Notes: generated by a model from the sequence alone, not told the origin. A stretch of 64,000 nt of DNA from Clostridium algifaecis (GCF_017874415.1 NZ_JAGGLM010000001.1:1-64000), one strand, 5' to 3'; positions 15,514-25,403 are shown, counted from the first letter of the stretch. Translations and numbers: made by a program.

Positions 15514-16788
15514 TTATAGTCTTATATAATCTGAATGAACATATCCTACAACACCGGAGGATGTAGATATCTTGTACCATCGTCCGCTTGAACCAAGGAT
15601 AGTGACCTTGTTTCCATTTGAAAGGGAACCAATTACACGTCCTGTCCATGGACTATTTCTTAAATTTAATATTGAAGATGAATTTTTAAGAGTTACGGTT
15701 CCTGTTTTACCTGAGCTATTGGCATTTGACAAAGTAGATGCAGAAGATGCATTTGAAGAAACTTGTGTTTCACTTATGTAAGAAGATGAAACGTAACCGG
15801 TTTTACCATTTGCACAAACTTTATACCAGCTGCCCTGTGTGCCAACTATAGTTAATTTTATACCATTTGACAGATAACCTATAATGGAACCATTTGGTGA
15901 GTTTCTTAAGTTTAATGATGAAGAATTATTACTTAATTTTACATAGCCGGTTTTTGATAATGCCGTAGTTGTAGTAGTTGAGCTTGTATTCTTAACTTCA
16001 TTTGGACTCAGTATATTTCCAACTTTTACATAATCACCATTTACATAACCATATGTAGAATTAAATTTAATTTTATACCAGTTTCCAACCGTCCCGATTA
16101 TTTGAACGGATTGAGAATTTGAAAGGCTTCCAACTACTCCAAAAGAAGTGTTTGCACCATTTCGTACATTCAATGAACTTGAACTGGATAGCTTTACAGT
16201 ACCAACTTTAACATTTGTTTCAGTGACCTGTGTTTGTGGATCAGACTTGGAACTTGCAGGAACAGAAGCTCTACCTGAATCAAGATATATATATCCTTTT
16301 AAAAATACATTTCCTCTGTCTTTCATCTGAGATTTGGATAATTGTTTTACGCTTCCATCGTAACCTTTTCTTACATTGAAGTTTCCTTCATTTAAATATA
16401 CAGTATCACCCTGTACATCTTCTACGAATCCAACATGACCATTTCCTGCCGAACCACCGCTCCATACTGCGATTGAATTTGCTCTTGGCTCTGAACCATA
16501 AGGGTACACGTTATCACGTGAATTAGCATACCACCATTCAATGGCATTGCCATAAAACTCTGAAGGTAATGCTATGCCTAGTTTCTCTAAAGTTCTTCCA
16601 TATGTAAACCACGTGCACTGACCCTTGTAACCACATTTCGCAAATATATTTCCTACACTTGTATAAGCACTACTTTGAATGTTTGGAACAGTCCCAGCAG
16701 CATGGACATTATTATACATTCCGGCATTAACACTCATAACAGATGCCGAGACAAAAAATGAAAATGCTAATTTTTTAGATGAGTTCAT
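15514..16788 (-). CDS. Secreted CHAP-domain peptidoglycan hydrolase with three SH3 repeats
   Basis: A 424-residue exported cell-wall enzyme. A signal peptide precedes a likely cleavage site after residue 30 (VHA/AG). The CHAP cysteine peptidase/amidase domain (about 45-170) has Cys58 (GQCTWFTYGR), His118 (GNGHVGFVED) and Glu134 (LNEGN) as the catalytic set. Three bacterial SH3 repeats follow, near residues 190-255, 278-340 and 365-424. Each has an LNLRN or LNVRN motif and ends in GYV; they probably anchor the enzyme to the wall. Ser/Thr-rich linkers separate them. ATG start behind AGGAGGT. It is monocistronic and shares a terminator with the receiver protein gene. Confidence 0.92.
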   Translation of the reverse strand: MNSSKKLAFSFFVSASVMSVNAGMYNNVHAAGTVPNIQSSAYTSVGNIFAKCGYKGQCTWFTYGRTLEKLGIALPSEFYGNAIEWWYANSRDNVYPYGSEPRANSIAVWSGGSAGNGHVGFVEDVQGDTVYLNEGNFNVRKGYDGSVKQLSKSQMKDRGNVFLKGYIYLDSGRASVPASSKSDPQTQVTETNVKVGTVKLSSSSSLNVRNGANTSFGVVGSLSNSQSVQIIGTVGNWYKIKFNSTYGYVNGDYVKVGNILSPNEVKNTSSTTTTTALSKTGYVKLSNNSSSLNLRNSPNGSIIGYLSNGIKLTIVGTQGSWYKVCANGKTGYVSSSYISETQVSSNASSASTLSNANSSGKTGTVTLKNSSSILNLRNSPWTGRVIGSLSNGNKVTILGSSGRWYKISTSSGVVGYVHSDYIRL

Positions 16789-17010
16789 GCTGTACCTCCT
16801 AAATATTTATTTGAATTGAAATTAATTATTTTAATTAGTTATCGTATATATTAATTAATAATTTAGTATAATTAAATTATTTAGTTTAATTATACTATAT
16901 TTTTCATTAATAATCTATTTCTGCCTAATTAAATTTTAATATATTTAGGTATAAATTAGTAGTAAAATAATATGTGATATTATTTTTATTACTTTGAAAG
17001 AGCTGATTTC

Positions 17011-19386
17011 ATGGATGATGGCAAAAATAAAATAAAAATATCTGTTAGAAGCCTTGTAGAATTTATATTCAGGCATGGCGATTTGGACAGCAGGCTGACA
17101 AGTAATGTGAGAGCCTTACAGGGCACAAAAATACATCAAAAGCTTCAAAAACAATATAATGATGAAAAGTTAAAAAATGAAGAATTCAAATATAATCAGG
17201 AGGTAGTTTTAAAATATGAAATAGATTATAGAGAATTTAAATTTTTAATAGAAGGGCGCGCTGACGGTATAATTGAAAAAGATGGATATACTACGGTTGA
17301 TGAAATAAAAACAGTTACAAAGCCTGTAGATAAAATTGATGAAAATTATAATATTATACATATGGCACAGGTAAAATTGTATGCTTATATATATGCAAAG
17401 AAGAATGATTTGGATTCCATATATGTTCAATTAACTTATTATAATATAGATGATGGAAAAATTAAATTTATAAAAAAGAAATTTTATTTGAAGGAACTTT
17501 CCGATTTTTTTATGAATGTTTTAGACACGTATTATAAATGGGCTAAATTCAAAATGGATTGGGAAAGCACGAGAAATTCATCAATTGAAAAACTTGATTT
17601 TCCATTTATAAAGTACAGACAGGGACAGAGGGAACTGGCAGTAGCTGTTTATGGAACTATAAGAGATGGGAAAAGATTGTTTGTTCAGGCACCTACAGGT
17701 ATAGGAAAGACAATATCCACTGTGTTCCCGGCCATAAAAACAATTCCAATGAAGATGATAAGCAAGATTTTTTATTTGACTGCAAAAACTGTAACAGGAA
17801 TTGCGGCAGAAGATACTGTACATAGAATGATGAAAAATGGACTAAGGCTAAAAACTCTTACGTTAACTGCAAAAGAAAAAATATGTTTTAATGAAGACAT
17901 TAATTGTAATCCGGAGCAGTGTGAATTTGCCCGTGGGCATTATGACAGAGTGAATGAAGCTATATTTTATACCATAAATAATGAGGATTTAATTGACAGG
18001 GAAAAGGTTATATATTATTCTCGAAAATTTAATGTATGTCCTTTTGAATTTTCTCTGGATTTATCATTATTTTGTGATTTTATAATATGTGACTATAATT
18101 ATGCATTTGATCCTAAAGTTTATTTGAGAAGATTTTTTGAGGATTCTAAAGAAGCTTATTTATTTTTGATCGATGAGGCACATAACCTGGTGGATAGAGC
18201 TAGGGAAATGTTTTCAGCAGAAATATATAAAAAATCATTCTTAAATGTAAAAAAAATTGTTAAAAAAGATGATAAAATTAAAAAAAATATAAATAAAATA
18301 AATACTTATATGCTAAAATTAAAAAAAGACTCAAATGAAAAAACATATATTCAAAAGGATAAATTTTCCGACCTGAATTTTATGTTCATGAATCTTTTAA
18401 ATCAGCTTGAAAAATGGATACTTGAAAATAGAGAAAATGCTGGTTATGAAGAGGTCCTGGAGCTTTATTTTAATTTGAATTCTTTTATAAGGATATCAGA
18501 AATTTATAATTCGGATTTTGTAACTTATGTTGAAAATATAAAGGATGATCTTAAAGTTAAAATGATGTGTATTGATCCAGGTACACTTTTAAATGATGGA
18601 ATGAAAAGAGCAGCGTCAGCAGTGCTTTTTTCAGCTACACTTTCGCCAATTAAATATTTTAAAGATATACTCGGAGGAAGAGAAGATGATTACAATTTGA
18701 CACTTTCATCTCCATTTCAAGTTAAAAACAGGGTACTCTTGATAGCAAATGATGTATCTACGGTTTATAAATATAGAAAGAGCAGTTATGCTCCAATTGC
18801 TGAATATGTAAATGCAGTAATTTCACAGAAGAAAGGAAATTACATGGTATTTTTTCCATCTTATGAATATATGGAAAAAGTATATGAATTATTTATTGAA
18901 AATTATAAAAATGTTAAAACTGTGATTCAAAATTCCAACATGGATGATACGGAAAGAAAAAAATTTTTACTTGATTTTGAAAAGAATAATGATGAAAGTT
19001 TTGTCGCATTTGCTGTGCTTGGAGGCATATTTTCAGAGGGAATAGATCTAAAGGAAGATAGACTTATAGGAACTATAATTGTAGGTGTAGGGCTTCCAAA
19101 GATATGCATTGAAAGAAATATAATCATGGATCATTTTAATAGCAAAAATGGATGCGGATATGAATATTCCTACATTTATCCCGGAATGAACAAGATACTT
19201 CAGGCATCGGGAAGAGTTATAAGGACAGAAAATGACAGAGGTGTAATACTGCTAATAGATAGGAGATTTCTAACAAGTGATTATAAAAGATTATTTCCAA
19301 AAGAATGGTATCCAAATAAAATTGTAAGTTCAAAACAGGACGTTCAAAAAATTCTTTGTGAATTCTGGAAAGAAGAACAAAACTAG
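17011..19386 (+). CDS. DinG/XPD-type iron-sulfur helicase with N-terminal RecB-family nuclease domain
   Basis: A 791-residue fusion. The N-terminal domain (1-190) has a complete RecB/Cas4-like nuclease motif set: a GxxxH-like element (GTKIHQKLQ), D85 (EGRADG), E98-I-K100 (VDEIKT) and a QxxxY-like helix (AQVKLYAY). The helicase part follows: Walker A around K233 (TGIGKT), four Fe-S cysteines C292, C299, C304 and C343, the DEAH box at 388-391, and late motifs (GIFSEGIDL, QASGRVIR). It should unwind DNA 5'-3' and could cut it too. A DNA repair role is likely. ATG start at 17011 behind GAAAGAG. The shikimate genes follow 25 bases later. Confidence 0.9.
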   Translation: MDDGKNKIKISVRSLVEFIFRHGDLDSRLTSNVRALQGTKIHQKLQKQYNDEKLKNEEFKYNQEVVLKYEIDYREFKFLIEGRADGIIEKDGYTTVDEIKTVTKPVDKIDENYNIIHMAQVKLYAYIYAKKNDLDSIYVQLTYYNIDDGKIKFIKKKFYLKELSDFFMNVLDTYYKWAKFKMDWESTRNSSIEKLDFPFIKYRQGQRELAVAVYGTIRDGKRLFVQAPTGIGKTISTVFPAIKTIPMKMISKIFYLTAKTVTGIAAEDTVHRMMKNGLRLKTLTLTAKEKICFNEDINCNPEQCEFARGHYDRVNEAIFYTINNEDLIDREKVIYYSRKFNVCPFEFSLDLSLFCDFIICDYNYAFDPKVYLRRFFEDSKEAYLFLIDEAHNLVDRAREMFSAEIYKKSFLNVKKIVKKDDKIKKNINKINTYMLKLKKDSNEKTYIQKDKFSDLNFMFMNLLNQLEKWILENRENAGYEEVLELYFNLNSFIRISEIYNSDFVTYVENIKDDLKVKMMCIDPGTLLNDGMKRAASAVLFSATLSPIKYFKDILGGREDDYNLTLSSPFQVKNRVLLIANDVSTVYKYRKSSYAPIAEYVNAVISQKKGNYMVFFPSYEYMEKVYELFIENYKNVKTVIQNSNMDDTERKKFLLDFEKNNDESFVAFAVLGGIFSEGIDLKEDRLIGTIIVGVGLPKICIERNIIMDHFNSKNGCGYEYSYIYPGMNKILQASGRVIRTENDRGVILLIDRRFLTSDYKRLFPKEWYPNKIVSSKQDVQKILCEFWKEEQN

Positions 19387-19411
19387 ATATTTTAAAATAG
19401 GTGGTGCTAAT

Positions 19412-20215
19412 ATGAGTAATTTCTATGGGCTTATAGGAGAAAAATTGGGGCATAGTTTTTCTCCTGTGATAAATGGTTTGATCTTAAAAAAAATAAATGC
19501 AGAGGGAACTTATAATCTGTTTGAAATTAAAAAAGGTAATTTGAAGGAAGCTATACAATCACTCAAAATTTTAGGCTGCAGTGGCGTTAATGTAACTATA
19601 CCTTATAAAATTGAAGTTATGAATTATCTGGATGAAATATCTGAAGAGGCAGCTAAAATAGGAGCAGTAAATACAGTAGCTTTTTGTAATGGAAAATTAA
19701 AAGGATACAATACAGATTATTTTGGATTTGGACTTACACTTAAAAAATACAAAATAGATGTGAAAAATAAAAGTGTGTATATACTTGGTACAGGTGGAGT
19801 ATCTAAGGCAGTGTCGAGATATCTCATGGATAATGGAATAAAATCCGTGACATATGTAAGCAGAGAGGCAAATGGGCATTCAAAAGATAATACAGAAATT
19901 ATATCCTATGATGAGCTAAAAAGATGTAGGGGAGACATCATAATAAATTGCACACCATGTGGAATGTACCCTGCTGTGGATAATTGCCCTGTAGATAGGA
20001 GTACACTCGAAAAATTTGATACGGCAGTTGATTTGATATATAATCCAGAATATACATTGTTTCTGAAATTAGGAATGGAGCTTGGACTTAAAACTGCAAA
20101 TGGGTTATATATGTTAATAGCACAAAATGCAGCATCTCAAAATGTCTGGAGAGGAATAGACGTACCTTTGAAGGTGATAGATGAAGTATATAAAGAGGGG
20201 TGCAGACTGCTGTGA
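19412..20215 (+). CDS. aroE: Shikimate dehydrogenase
   Basis: A 267-residue NADPH-dependent enzyme reducing 3-dehydroshikimate to shikimate. The substrate site is seen in LGHSFSPVIN and GVNVTIPYK (catalytic Lys), with AVNTV and GYNTDYFG downstream. The nucleotide-binding loop is LGTGGVSKAV, and INCTPCGMYP and DLIYNP are also typical. Start is the ATG at 19412 with AGGTGGT before it; longer in-frame extensions overlap the helicase gene and lack conservation. It begins the set aroE-aroK-aroD, each coupled to the next by 4-base or 1-base overlaps. Confidence 0.95.
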   Translation: MSNFYGLIGEKLGHSFSPVINGLILKKINAEGTYNLFEIKKGNLKEAIQSLKILGCSGVNVTIPYKIEVMNYLDEISEEAAKIGAVNTVAFCNGKLKGYNTDYFGFGLTLKKYKIDVKNKSVYILGTGGVSKAVSRYLMDNGIKSVTYVSREANGHSKDNTEIISYDELKRCRGDIIINCTPCGMYPAVDNCPVDRSTLEKFDTAVDLIYNPEYTLFLKLGMELGLKTANGLYMLIAQNAASQNVWRGIDVPLKVIDEVYKEGCRLL

Positions 20216-20742
20216 GAGATAAAGTTAAAAATATAGTACTTATAGGTATGCCGGGATGCGGCAAAACAACAATTGGAAAAATGGCTGCTTCAGTATTGAA
20301 CAAAAAATTTATAGATATGGATGAATATATTGAAAATAAATATAAAATTACCATTCCTGAAATTTTTAAAAGGGGAGAAGAATATTTCAGAAATATAGAA
20401 TCACTGGCAGCGGTTGAAGTTAGCAATGAATATGATGTAGTGATATCTACCGGCGGTGGAGTAATAAAAAATGAAAAAAATATAATTAATCTTAAAAAAA
20501 ATGGAATTGTATTTTTTATAGATAGACCTTTGGAAAATATAATAGCGGATGTAGATATAAAAAACAGACCTCTTCTCAAAAACGGAACTCACGAAATAGA
20601 AAAAATTTTCAATGAAAGATATGATAGTTATAAGAGCTATTGTGATTTTTTAGTCGATAATACAAGTGATTATGAAGTAGTAATAGATAATATAATTTCT
20701 ATTTATAATAAAGAATTAAATATACAAAAGGATGAATGTTAA
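20212..20742 (+). CDS. aroK: Shikimate kinase
   Basis: A 176-residue P-loop kinase phosphorylating shikimate at the 3-hydroxyl. Walker A is GMPGCGKTT (residues 12-20). The shikimate site is represented by DMDEYIE, the FKRGEEYFRNIES segment with the conserved Arg, and STGGGVI. GTG at 20212 is chosen because it overlaps the aroE stop as GTGA, with AGAGGGG upstream; an in-frame GTG at 20200 would fall inside that site. It overlaps aroD as TAATG. Confidence 0.93.
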   Translation: MRDKVKNIVLIGMPGCGKTTIGKMAASVLNKKFIDMDEYIENKYKITIPEIFKRGEEYFRNIESLAAVEVSNEYDVVISTGGGVIKNEKNIINLKKNGIVFFIDRPLENIIADVDIKNRPLLKNGTHEIEKIFNERYDSYKSYCDFLVDNTSDYEVVIDNIISIYNKELNIQKDEC

Positions 20743-21506
20743 TGGGTAGGATAGTTACAATCAGGGGTGTTGATATTGGTAAGGGATTGCCTAAAATTTG
20801 TGTACCAATGGTAGGGAGAACTATTGAGGAACTTATTGAAGAAGTTAATTCTTTAAAAAATATTGATTTTGATATTGTAGAATGGCGTGTAGATTTTTTG
20901 AAAGAAGTTGGAAATATAGATAAAGTTAAGGAATCACTGAAATCAATTAGAAAAATTATAGGAAACAAGCCTATGATATTTACATTTCGCAGTGCCAGAG
21001 AGGGCGGAGAAGCAGAAGCTGAAAGAGAGTTTTATGTTAAGCTCAATAAAACAATTGTAGAGACAGGACTTGTTGATATTATTGATGTAGAATTATTTAA
21101 TCACGAAAATGATATAAGAGAATTAGTTGATGCAGCCCATAAAAAAGGTGCGGCAGTTATTATTTCAAATCATGATTTTAAGGGAACACCAGAAAGAGAG
21201 GAAATAATATCACGTCTTAGAAAAGCTAGAGAGTTGGGCGGAGATATTCCTAAAATTGCAGTTATGCCTAATTCTGTTGAAGATGTATTAACTCTTTTGG
21301 ATGCAACGCGTATTATGAAGGAGAAGTATGCTGACTGCCCAATTATTACAATGTCTATGGCTGGAAAAGGTGTTGTAAGCAGGTTTGCAGGTGAGCTTTT
21401 TGGTTCTGATTTAACCTTTGGAGCAGTTAAAAAAGCTTCGGCACCTGGACAAATTTCTGTAACTGACCTGAGAAAGATTATTGAATTACTCCACGATAAT
21501 TTATAA
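20742..21506 (+). CDS. aroD: Type I 3-dehydroquinate dehydratase
   Basis: A 254-residue class I enzyme that dehydrates 3-dehydroquinate through a Schiff base. Motifs include EWRVDF, MIFTFRSAREGGEA, the catalytic His in ISNHDF and the Schiff-base Lys in PKIAVMP. The C-terminal AGKGVVSRFAGELFGSDLTF and ASAPGQI are also typical. I take ATG at 20742 (AAAAGGA 9 bases upstream, TAATG overlap with aroK) rather than the ATG at 20736, which is too close to the ribosome binding site. It completes an aroE-K-D run that omits aroA, aroB, aroC and aroF/G. Confidence 0.94.
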   Translation: MGRIVTIRGVDIGKGLPKICVPMVGRTIEELIEEVNSLKNIDFDIVEWRVDFLKEVGNIDKVKESLKSIRKIIGNKPMIFTFRSAREGGEAEAEREFYVKLNKTIVETGLVDIIDVELFNHENDIRELVDAAHKKGAAVIISNHDFKGTPEREEIISRLRKARELGGDIPKIAVMPNSVEDVLTLLDATRIMKEKYADCPIITMSMAGKGVVSRFAGELFGSDLTFGAVKKASAPGQISVTDLRKIIELLHDNL

Positions 21507-21602
21507 TTTCTATCATATTTTTTATTACTTGAGTAATATTATTTAGTATTGATGTATTTAATTTCAATTAACTTAATTTAATATTATGATGAAAGGTTAA
21601 CT

Positions 21603-22019
21603 ATGGAAAAATTTAAAAATATTATGATTGAATTTGTAATTATAATTATCATTTTTTGCATTGTTACTATGGCTGCATTAGTGGATCTTCAAATTAAAAA
21701 CTCGGACGAAAATTTAAAAGATATACAGAGTGTGCAATATGATTTAAACCAGAATAAAAAAAATATATATGAATTAGAAAACAATATAATTAATATCAAT
21801 AATCAGATTTCAACATTGAAAAGCAACATGAAATCATCAAAGGGTGACAGAGATAAATGGAACAAAATGGCATCTGAGTACAATATGAAGATTGAGGAAC
21901 GTGATAAAAAGGCAAGTGAATATGAGGATGCCAGGAAAAAATATTATAATGAATATTATAAATATGAGAGCAGTAAGGGACTTATGAATTGGATTAAAAC
22001 TGTTATAGGTATAAATTAA
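21603..22019 (+). CDS. Small membrane-anchored coiled-coil protein, unknown function
   Basis: A 138-residue protein. A single N-terminal membrane helix (about 8-28, IMIEFVIIIIIFCIVTMAAL) is followed by a long coiled coil (about 38-115, with LNQNKKNIYELENNIININ and repeated polar heptads). The rest would lie outside the membrane or in the cytoplasm depending on orientation. ATG start; ATGAAAGGTT is a weak ribosome binding site. It is followed 23 bases later by an L,D-transpeptidase gene on the same strand, suggesting an envelope role. I do not recognise the family. Confidence 0.6.
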   Translation: MEKFKNIMIEFVIIIIIFCIVTMAALVDLQIKNSDENLKDIQSVQYDLNQNKKNIYELENNIININNQISTLKSNMKSSKGDRDKWNKMASEYNMKIEERDKKASEYEDARKKYYNEYYKYESSKGLMNWIKTVIGIN

Positions 22020-22042
22020 ATACATTGAAAACAGGTGATGAA

Positions 22043-22690
22043 ATGAAGAATAGAGATAGAATTTATCCAGCTGCATTTTTTATATTTGGAGTAATTTTAA
22101 TAGCACTGGTTTCAGGAATGTCAATAAAAAATTATATAAAACAAAATAATAATATAAAACAGGTATCAGCAAACAATAAGCAAAAAGAAAGTCAGAAAAT
22201 ATTTTTCAATAGACCACAAAATGATCCTGAAAATACAACTGTAAAAATATATAAATCCAAAAACATAATGGAGCTTTATGGAGATGAAAAATTAATTGGA
22301 AGATTCAAGGTAGGCTTTGGGAGAGTTAACAAAGGTTATAAAGAAAAAGAAGGAGATAATAAAACTCCTGAAGGAAGTTATTATGTATGTTATATAAATC
22401 CTAACAGCAAGTACAAGTATTTTTTCGGAATAAGCTATCCTAATGAAAAGGATGCGAAAAATGGATTGGACAAAAATATTATAAATAAAATTACATACAA
22501 TAGAATAAAGGATGCAATAGATGACAGAAGACAGCCGCCCTGGCATACTGCACTTGGCGGAGAAATAGGAATTCATGGCGGCGGAACTAAATCAGATTGG
22601 ACTTATGGATGTATAGCTATGGAAAATGAGGATATATATAAAGTAAAGGAATATATAAGACTGAGGACCGAAGTGTATATATATAAATAA
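22043..22690 (+). CDS. Membrane-anchored L,D-transpeptidase (YkuD domain)
   Basis: A 215-residue protein with an N-terminal membrane anchor (about 8-28) and an extracellular YkuD domain (about 65-215). The catalytic motif is His178 (IGIHGGG) and Cys190 in TYGC, with Thr187 where many homologues have Ser. The TPEGSYYVC segment is the conserved family strand. It would form 3-3 peptidoglycan cross-links or attach proteins to the wall. ATG at 22043 with AGGTGATG upstream; an in-frame TTG at 22025 overlaps that site. It probably forms an operon with the coiled-coil gene before it. Confidence 0.88.
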   Translation: MKNRDRIYPAAFFIFGVILIALVSGMSIKNYIKQNNNIKQVSANNKQKESQKIFFNRPQNDPENTTVKIYKSKNIMELYGDEKLIGRFKVGFGRVNKGYKEKEGDNKTPEGSYYVCYINPNSKYKYFFGISYPNEKDAKNGLDKNIINKITYNRIKDAIDDRRQPPWHTALGGEIGIHGGGTKSDWTYGCIAMENEDIYKVKEYIRLRTEVYIYK

Positions 22691-22731
22691 TAAATAAATT
22701 TTAATAAGTACTATAAAAATTTATTTATACG

Positions 22732-22740
22732 TGGTATAAT
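22732..22740 (+). promoter_or_regulatory. Extended -10 promoter candidate upstream of csoR
   Basis: TGGTATAAT has a TG one base before a perfect TATAAT; no good -35 is present. Transcription from here would give a leader of about 105 bases that contains inverted repeats and the CsoR-like operator. Confidence 0.45.
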
Positions 22741-22748
22741 GCAATTGT

Positions 22749-22802
22749 ACTTAAGAATGGTTACCATTTAAGTATAAATTTAAACATACGTGTTTAGATT
22801 TA
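22749..22802. repeat. Two tandem inverted repeats in the csoR upstream region
   Basis: The first (22749-22773) has arms ACTTAAGAATGG/CCATTTAAGT around TTA, with a 2-base bulge. The second (22777-22802) has AAATTTAAACA/TGTTTAGATTT around TACG and is followed by a short T-rich tract, so it may be the terminator of the L,D-transpeptidase gene. Confidence 0.4.
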
Positions 22803-22821
22803 TATTTTTAACAAAATAACA

Positions 22822-22834
22822 CCCCACTATGGGG
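22822..22834. promoter_or_regulatory. CsoR-type copper operator
   Basis: CCCCACTATGGGG is a GC-rich inverted repeat (CCCCA/TGGGG around CTA) in otherwise AT-rich DNA, 15 bases before csoR. Known CsoR operators have this C-run/G-run form. Cu(I) binding to CsoR would release it. Confidence 0.7.
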
Positions 22835-22849
22835 AAGGGGTAGATAAAT

Positions 22850-23125
22850 ATGGATTGCTGCATGAATGAAGATAAAAAGAAAGCGCTGCAGGCTTTGAAA
22901 ACTTCAAAGGGACAAATAGATGGAATAATTAAGATGATAGAGGGGGGAAGATATTGTATAGACATATCAAATCAGATAATAGCTGCCCAGGGACTTTTAA
23001 AAAAAGCTAATTTGATGATATTAAGGCAGCACCTTGATAACTGTGTTAAGGATGCTTTTTTAAATGATACAGGAGAAGAGAAGGTGGATGAGATAATGAA
23101 TCTATTGGGAAAACTTTTAAAATAA
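22850..23125 (+). CDS. csoR: Copper-sensing repressor CsoR
   Basis: A 91-residue all-helical repressor of the CsoR/RcnR family. The Cu(I) ligand set C36, H61, C65 (RYCIDISNQ and RQHLDNCVKDAF) is complete and falls at the same residue numbers as in the founding M. tuberculosis protein. Absence of an N-terminal His argues against an RcnR nickel/cobalt sensor. It should repress itself with copA and copZ. ATG at 22850; a second ATG four codons later is possible. An operator lies just upstream, and copA follows 22 bases after the stop. Confidence 0.92.
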   Translation: MDCCMNEDKKKALQALKTSKGQIDGIIKMIEGGRYCIDISNQIIAAQGLLKKANLMILRQHLDNCVKDAFLNDTGEEKVDEIMNLLGKLLK

Positions 23126-23147
23126 ATTACTGAAAGGAGGTACTTAA

Positions 23148-25385
23148 TTGGCAGATAAAATACTGGATGTATATGGAATGAGCTGTGCAGCATGTGCAAA
23201 AACTATTGAAAGAGTTACTGGAAAATTAGATGGAGTAAATGAAGCTAATGTGAATTTTGCAGCAGAGAAATTATCTATCAGTTTTGATGATTCAAAAGTA
23301 AGTCTTCTTGATATAGAGAAAGCTGTAGAAAAGGCAGGGTACAAAGCACTTGACGAAACTCAAAAGAGTGAAGATGATAAAAATAAGAAACAGAAGGAAA
23401 TACAGGAGTTAAAAAATAGATTTATAATGTCTGCCCTGTTTGCGGTTCCACTTTTAATTATAGCTATGGGTCCTATGATAATAGAGAGCTTGGGAAGTAT
23501 GCTTCCTGAAATTATTGATCCTATGATACATACAAAATCGTATGCATTGATACAATTGGTTTTAGTTGTACCTGTAATTTTAATAGGAAGAAAATATTTT
23601 TCAATTGGTTTTAAATCTCTTTTTAGAGGTAATCCCAATATGGACTCTTTAATAGCAATAGGTACTTCAGCAGCATTTTTATATAGTACAGCTTCAGCAG
23701 TACTTACAATTATGGATGGGAAATCGCACCATATGTATTTTGAATCTGCGGGAGTTATATTGACACTTATAACCCTCGGAAAATATTTTGAAGTATTGGC
23801 CAAGGGAAAAACATCAGAAGCCATAAAAAAACTTATGGAGCTTGCCCCTAAGACTGCAAGAATTATGAGAAATGGGACTGAAGTTGAGGTTGATATTGAT
23901 GAAGTTGAAATTGGAGACATAATATATGTAAAACCGGGAGAAAAAATTCCGGTAGATGGAGAAATAGTTCAGGGAATAACTTCAATCGACGAATCGATGC
24001 TTACAGGAGAAAGTATTCCTGTAGAAAAAAATATAGGTGATCCTGTAATTGGCGCAAGTATAAATAAAAATGGATTTATAAAATACAGAGCTGCCAAAAT
24101 AGGAAAGGATACAGTACTTGGACAGATAATAAAATTGGTCGAGGAGGCTCAGGGTTCAAAAGCTCCTATAGAGAAACTGGCGGATATAATAGCAGGCTAT
24201 TTTGTACCTGTAGTTATAGTTCTGGCATTTATAAGTTCTATAGGGTGGTATTTATATGGTGAATCTTTTGTATTTGCTGTAACCATATTTATATCTGTAC
24301 TTGTAATCGCATGTCCATGTGCACTTGGACTTGCCACACCGACAGCTATAATGGTTGGAACAGGTAAAGGGGCAGAATACGGTGTACTTATAAAAAGCGG
24401 GATTGCCCTTGAATCTGCACATTCAATAAAAACCATAGTTTTAGATAAAACGGGAACAATAACAGATGGAAAACCTAAAGTAACTGATATAAAGACAGTT
24501 GATTCCATAGATGAAAATTATCTTCTTAAGATAGCAGCTTCCTGTGAGAAGGCCTCAGAGCATCCACTTGGAGAAGCTATTGTAAGAGAATCGGAAAATA
24601 GAAAGCTTGAATGTGAAAAAGTCAATTATTTTAGAGCAATACCCGGGCATGGCATTGAGGCTAAAATTAAAGATAAAAATATCCTAATGGGAAATGCAAA
24701 ACTTATGCATCAAAACAATGTAAACTTAAAGTATATGGAAGGTATGTCACATGATATGGCATCTAAAGGTAAAACTCCAATGTATGTTGCAATTGATGGA
24801 GAAATTGCAGGAATTATAGCTGTAGCTGATACTGTAAAGAAAAACAGCAGGCAGGCTATAGAAAAGCTTCATTCCATGGGAATTGAAGTTGTTATGATAA
24901 CTGGTGATAATAAACGAACTGCGGATGCTATAGCAAAATATGTTGGAGTAGATAAAACTCTTGCAGAGGTACTTCCGCAGGATAAGGCAAATGAAGTTAA
25001 AAAACTTCAGGCTGAAAATAGAAAGGTTGCCATGGTTGGCGATGGAATAAATGATGCCCCTGCACTTGCACAGGCAGATGTTGGAATGGCAATAGGTTTA
25101 GGAACTGATGTGGCCATTGAGTCCGCTGATATTGTACTTATGAAAAGTGATTTGATGGATGTGGTAACTGCTATAGATCTCAGCAAAAAAACCATAAAAA
25201 ATATTAAAGAAAATCTTTTTTGGGCATTTGGATATAATTCACTTGGAATACCAGTTGCCATGGGAGTGCTCTTTATATTTGGAGGGCCGCTCTTAAATCC
25301 TATGATAGCTGCACTTGCTATGAGTTTTAGTTCAGTTTCTGTATTATTAAATGCTCTTAGATTGAAAAAATTTAAACCAAATTAA
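23148..25385 (+). CDS. copA: Cu(I)-exporting P1B-1-type ATPase
   Basis: A 745-residue membrane pump expelling cytosolic Cu(I). One N-terminal HMA domain (GMSCAAC) is followed by eight membrane helices. The CPC metal site is C389-P-C391. Other sites are the LTGES actuator loop, phosphorylation at D433 (DKTGT), the SEHPLGEA nucleotide-binding motif and [10 protein letters not shown]. The YN pair in helix 7 (FGYNSLG) and the MxxSS motif in helix 8 mark the copper subgroup. TTG start behind AAAGGAGG. It lies between csoR and copZ in one operon. Confidence 0.95.
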   Translation: MADKILDVYGMSCAACAKTIERVTGKLDGVNEANVNFAAEKLSISFDDSKVSLLDIEKAVEKAGYKALDETQKSEDDKNKKQKEIQELKNRFIMSALFAVPLLIIAMGPMIIESLGSMLPEIIDPMIHTKSYALIQLVLVVPVILIGRKYFSIGFKSLFRGNPNMDSLIAIGTSAAFLYSTASAVLTIMDGKSHHMYFESAGVILTLITLGKYFEVLAKGKTSEAIKKLMELAPKTARIMRNGTEVEVDIDEVEIGDIIYVKPGEKIPVDGEIVQGITSIDESMLTGESIPVEKNIGDPVIGASINKNGFIKYRAAKIGKDTVLGQIIKLVEEAQGSKAPIEKLADIIAGYFVPVVIVLAFISSIGWYLYGESFVFAVTIFISVLVIACPCALGLATPTAIMVGTGKGAEYGVLIKSGIALESAHSIKTIVLDKTGTITDGKPKVTDIKTVDSIDENYLLKIAASCEKASEHPLGEAIVRESENRKLECEKVNYFRAIPGHGIEAKIKDKNILMGNAKLMHQNNVNLKYMEGMSHDMASKGKTPMYVAIDGEIAGIIAVADTVKKNSRQAIEKLHSMGIEVVMITGDNKRTADAIAKYVGVDKTLAEVLPQDKANEVKKLQAENRKVAMVGDGINDAPALAQADVGMAIGLGTDVAIESADIVLMKSDLMDVVTAIDLSKKTIKNIKENLFWAFGYNSLGIPVAMGVLFIFGGPLLNPMIAALAMSFSSVSVLLNALRLKKFKPN

Positions 25386-25403
25386 AAGAGGAGGAGTAAG
25401 GTT

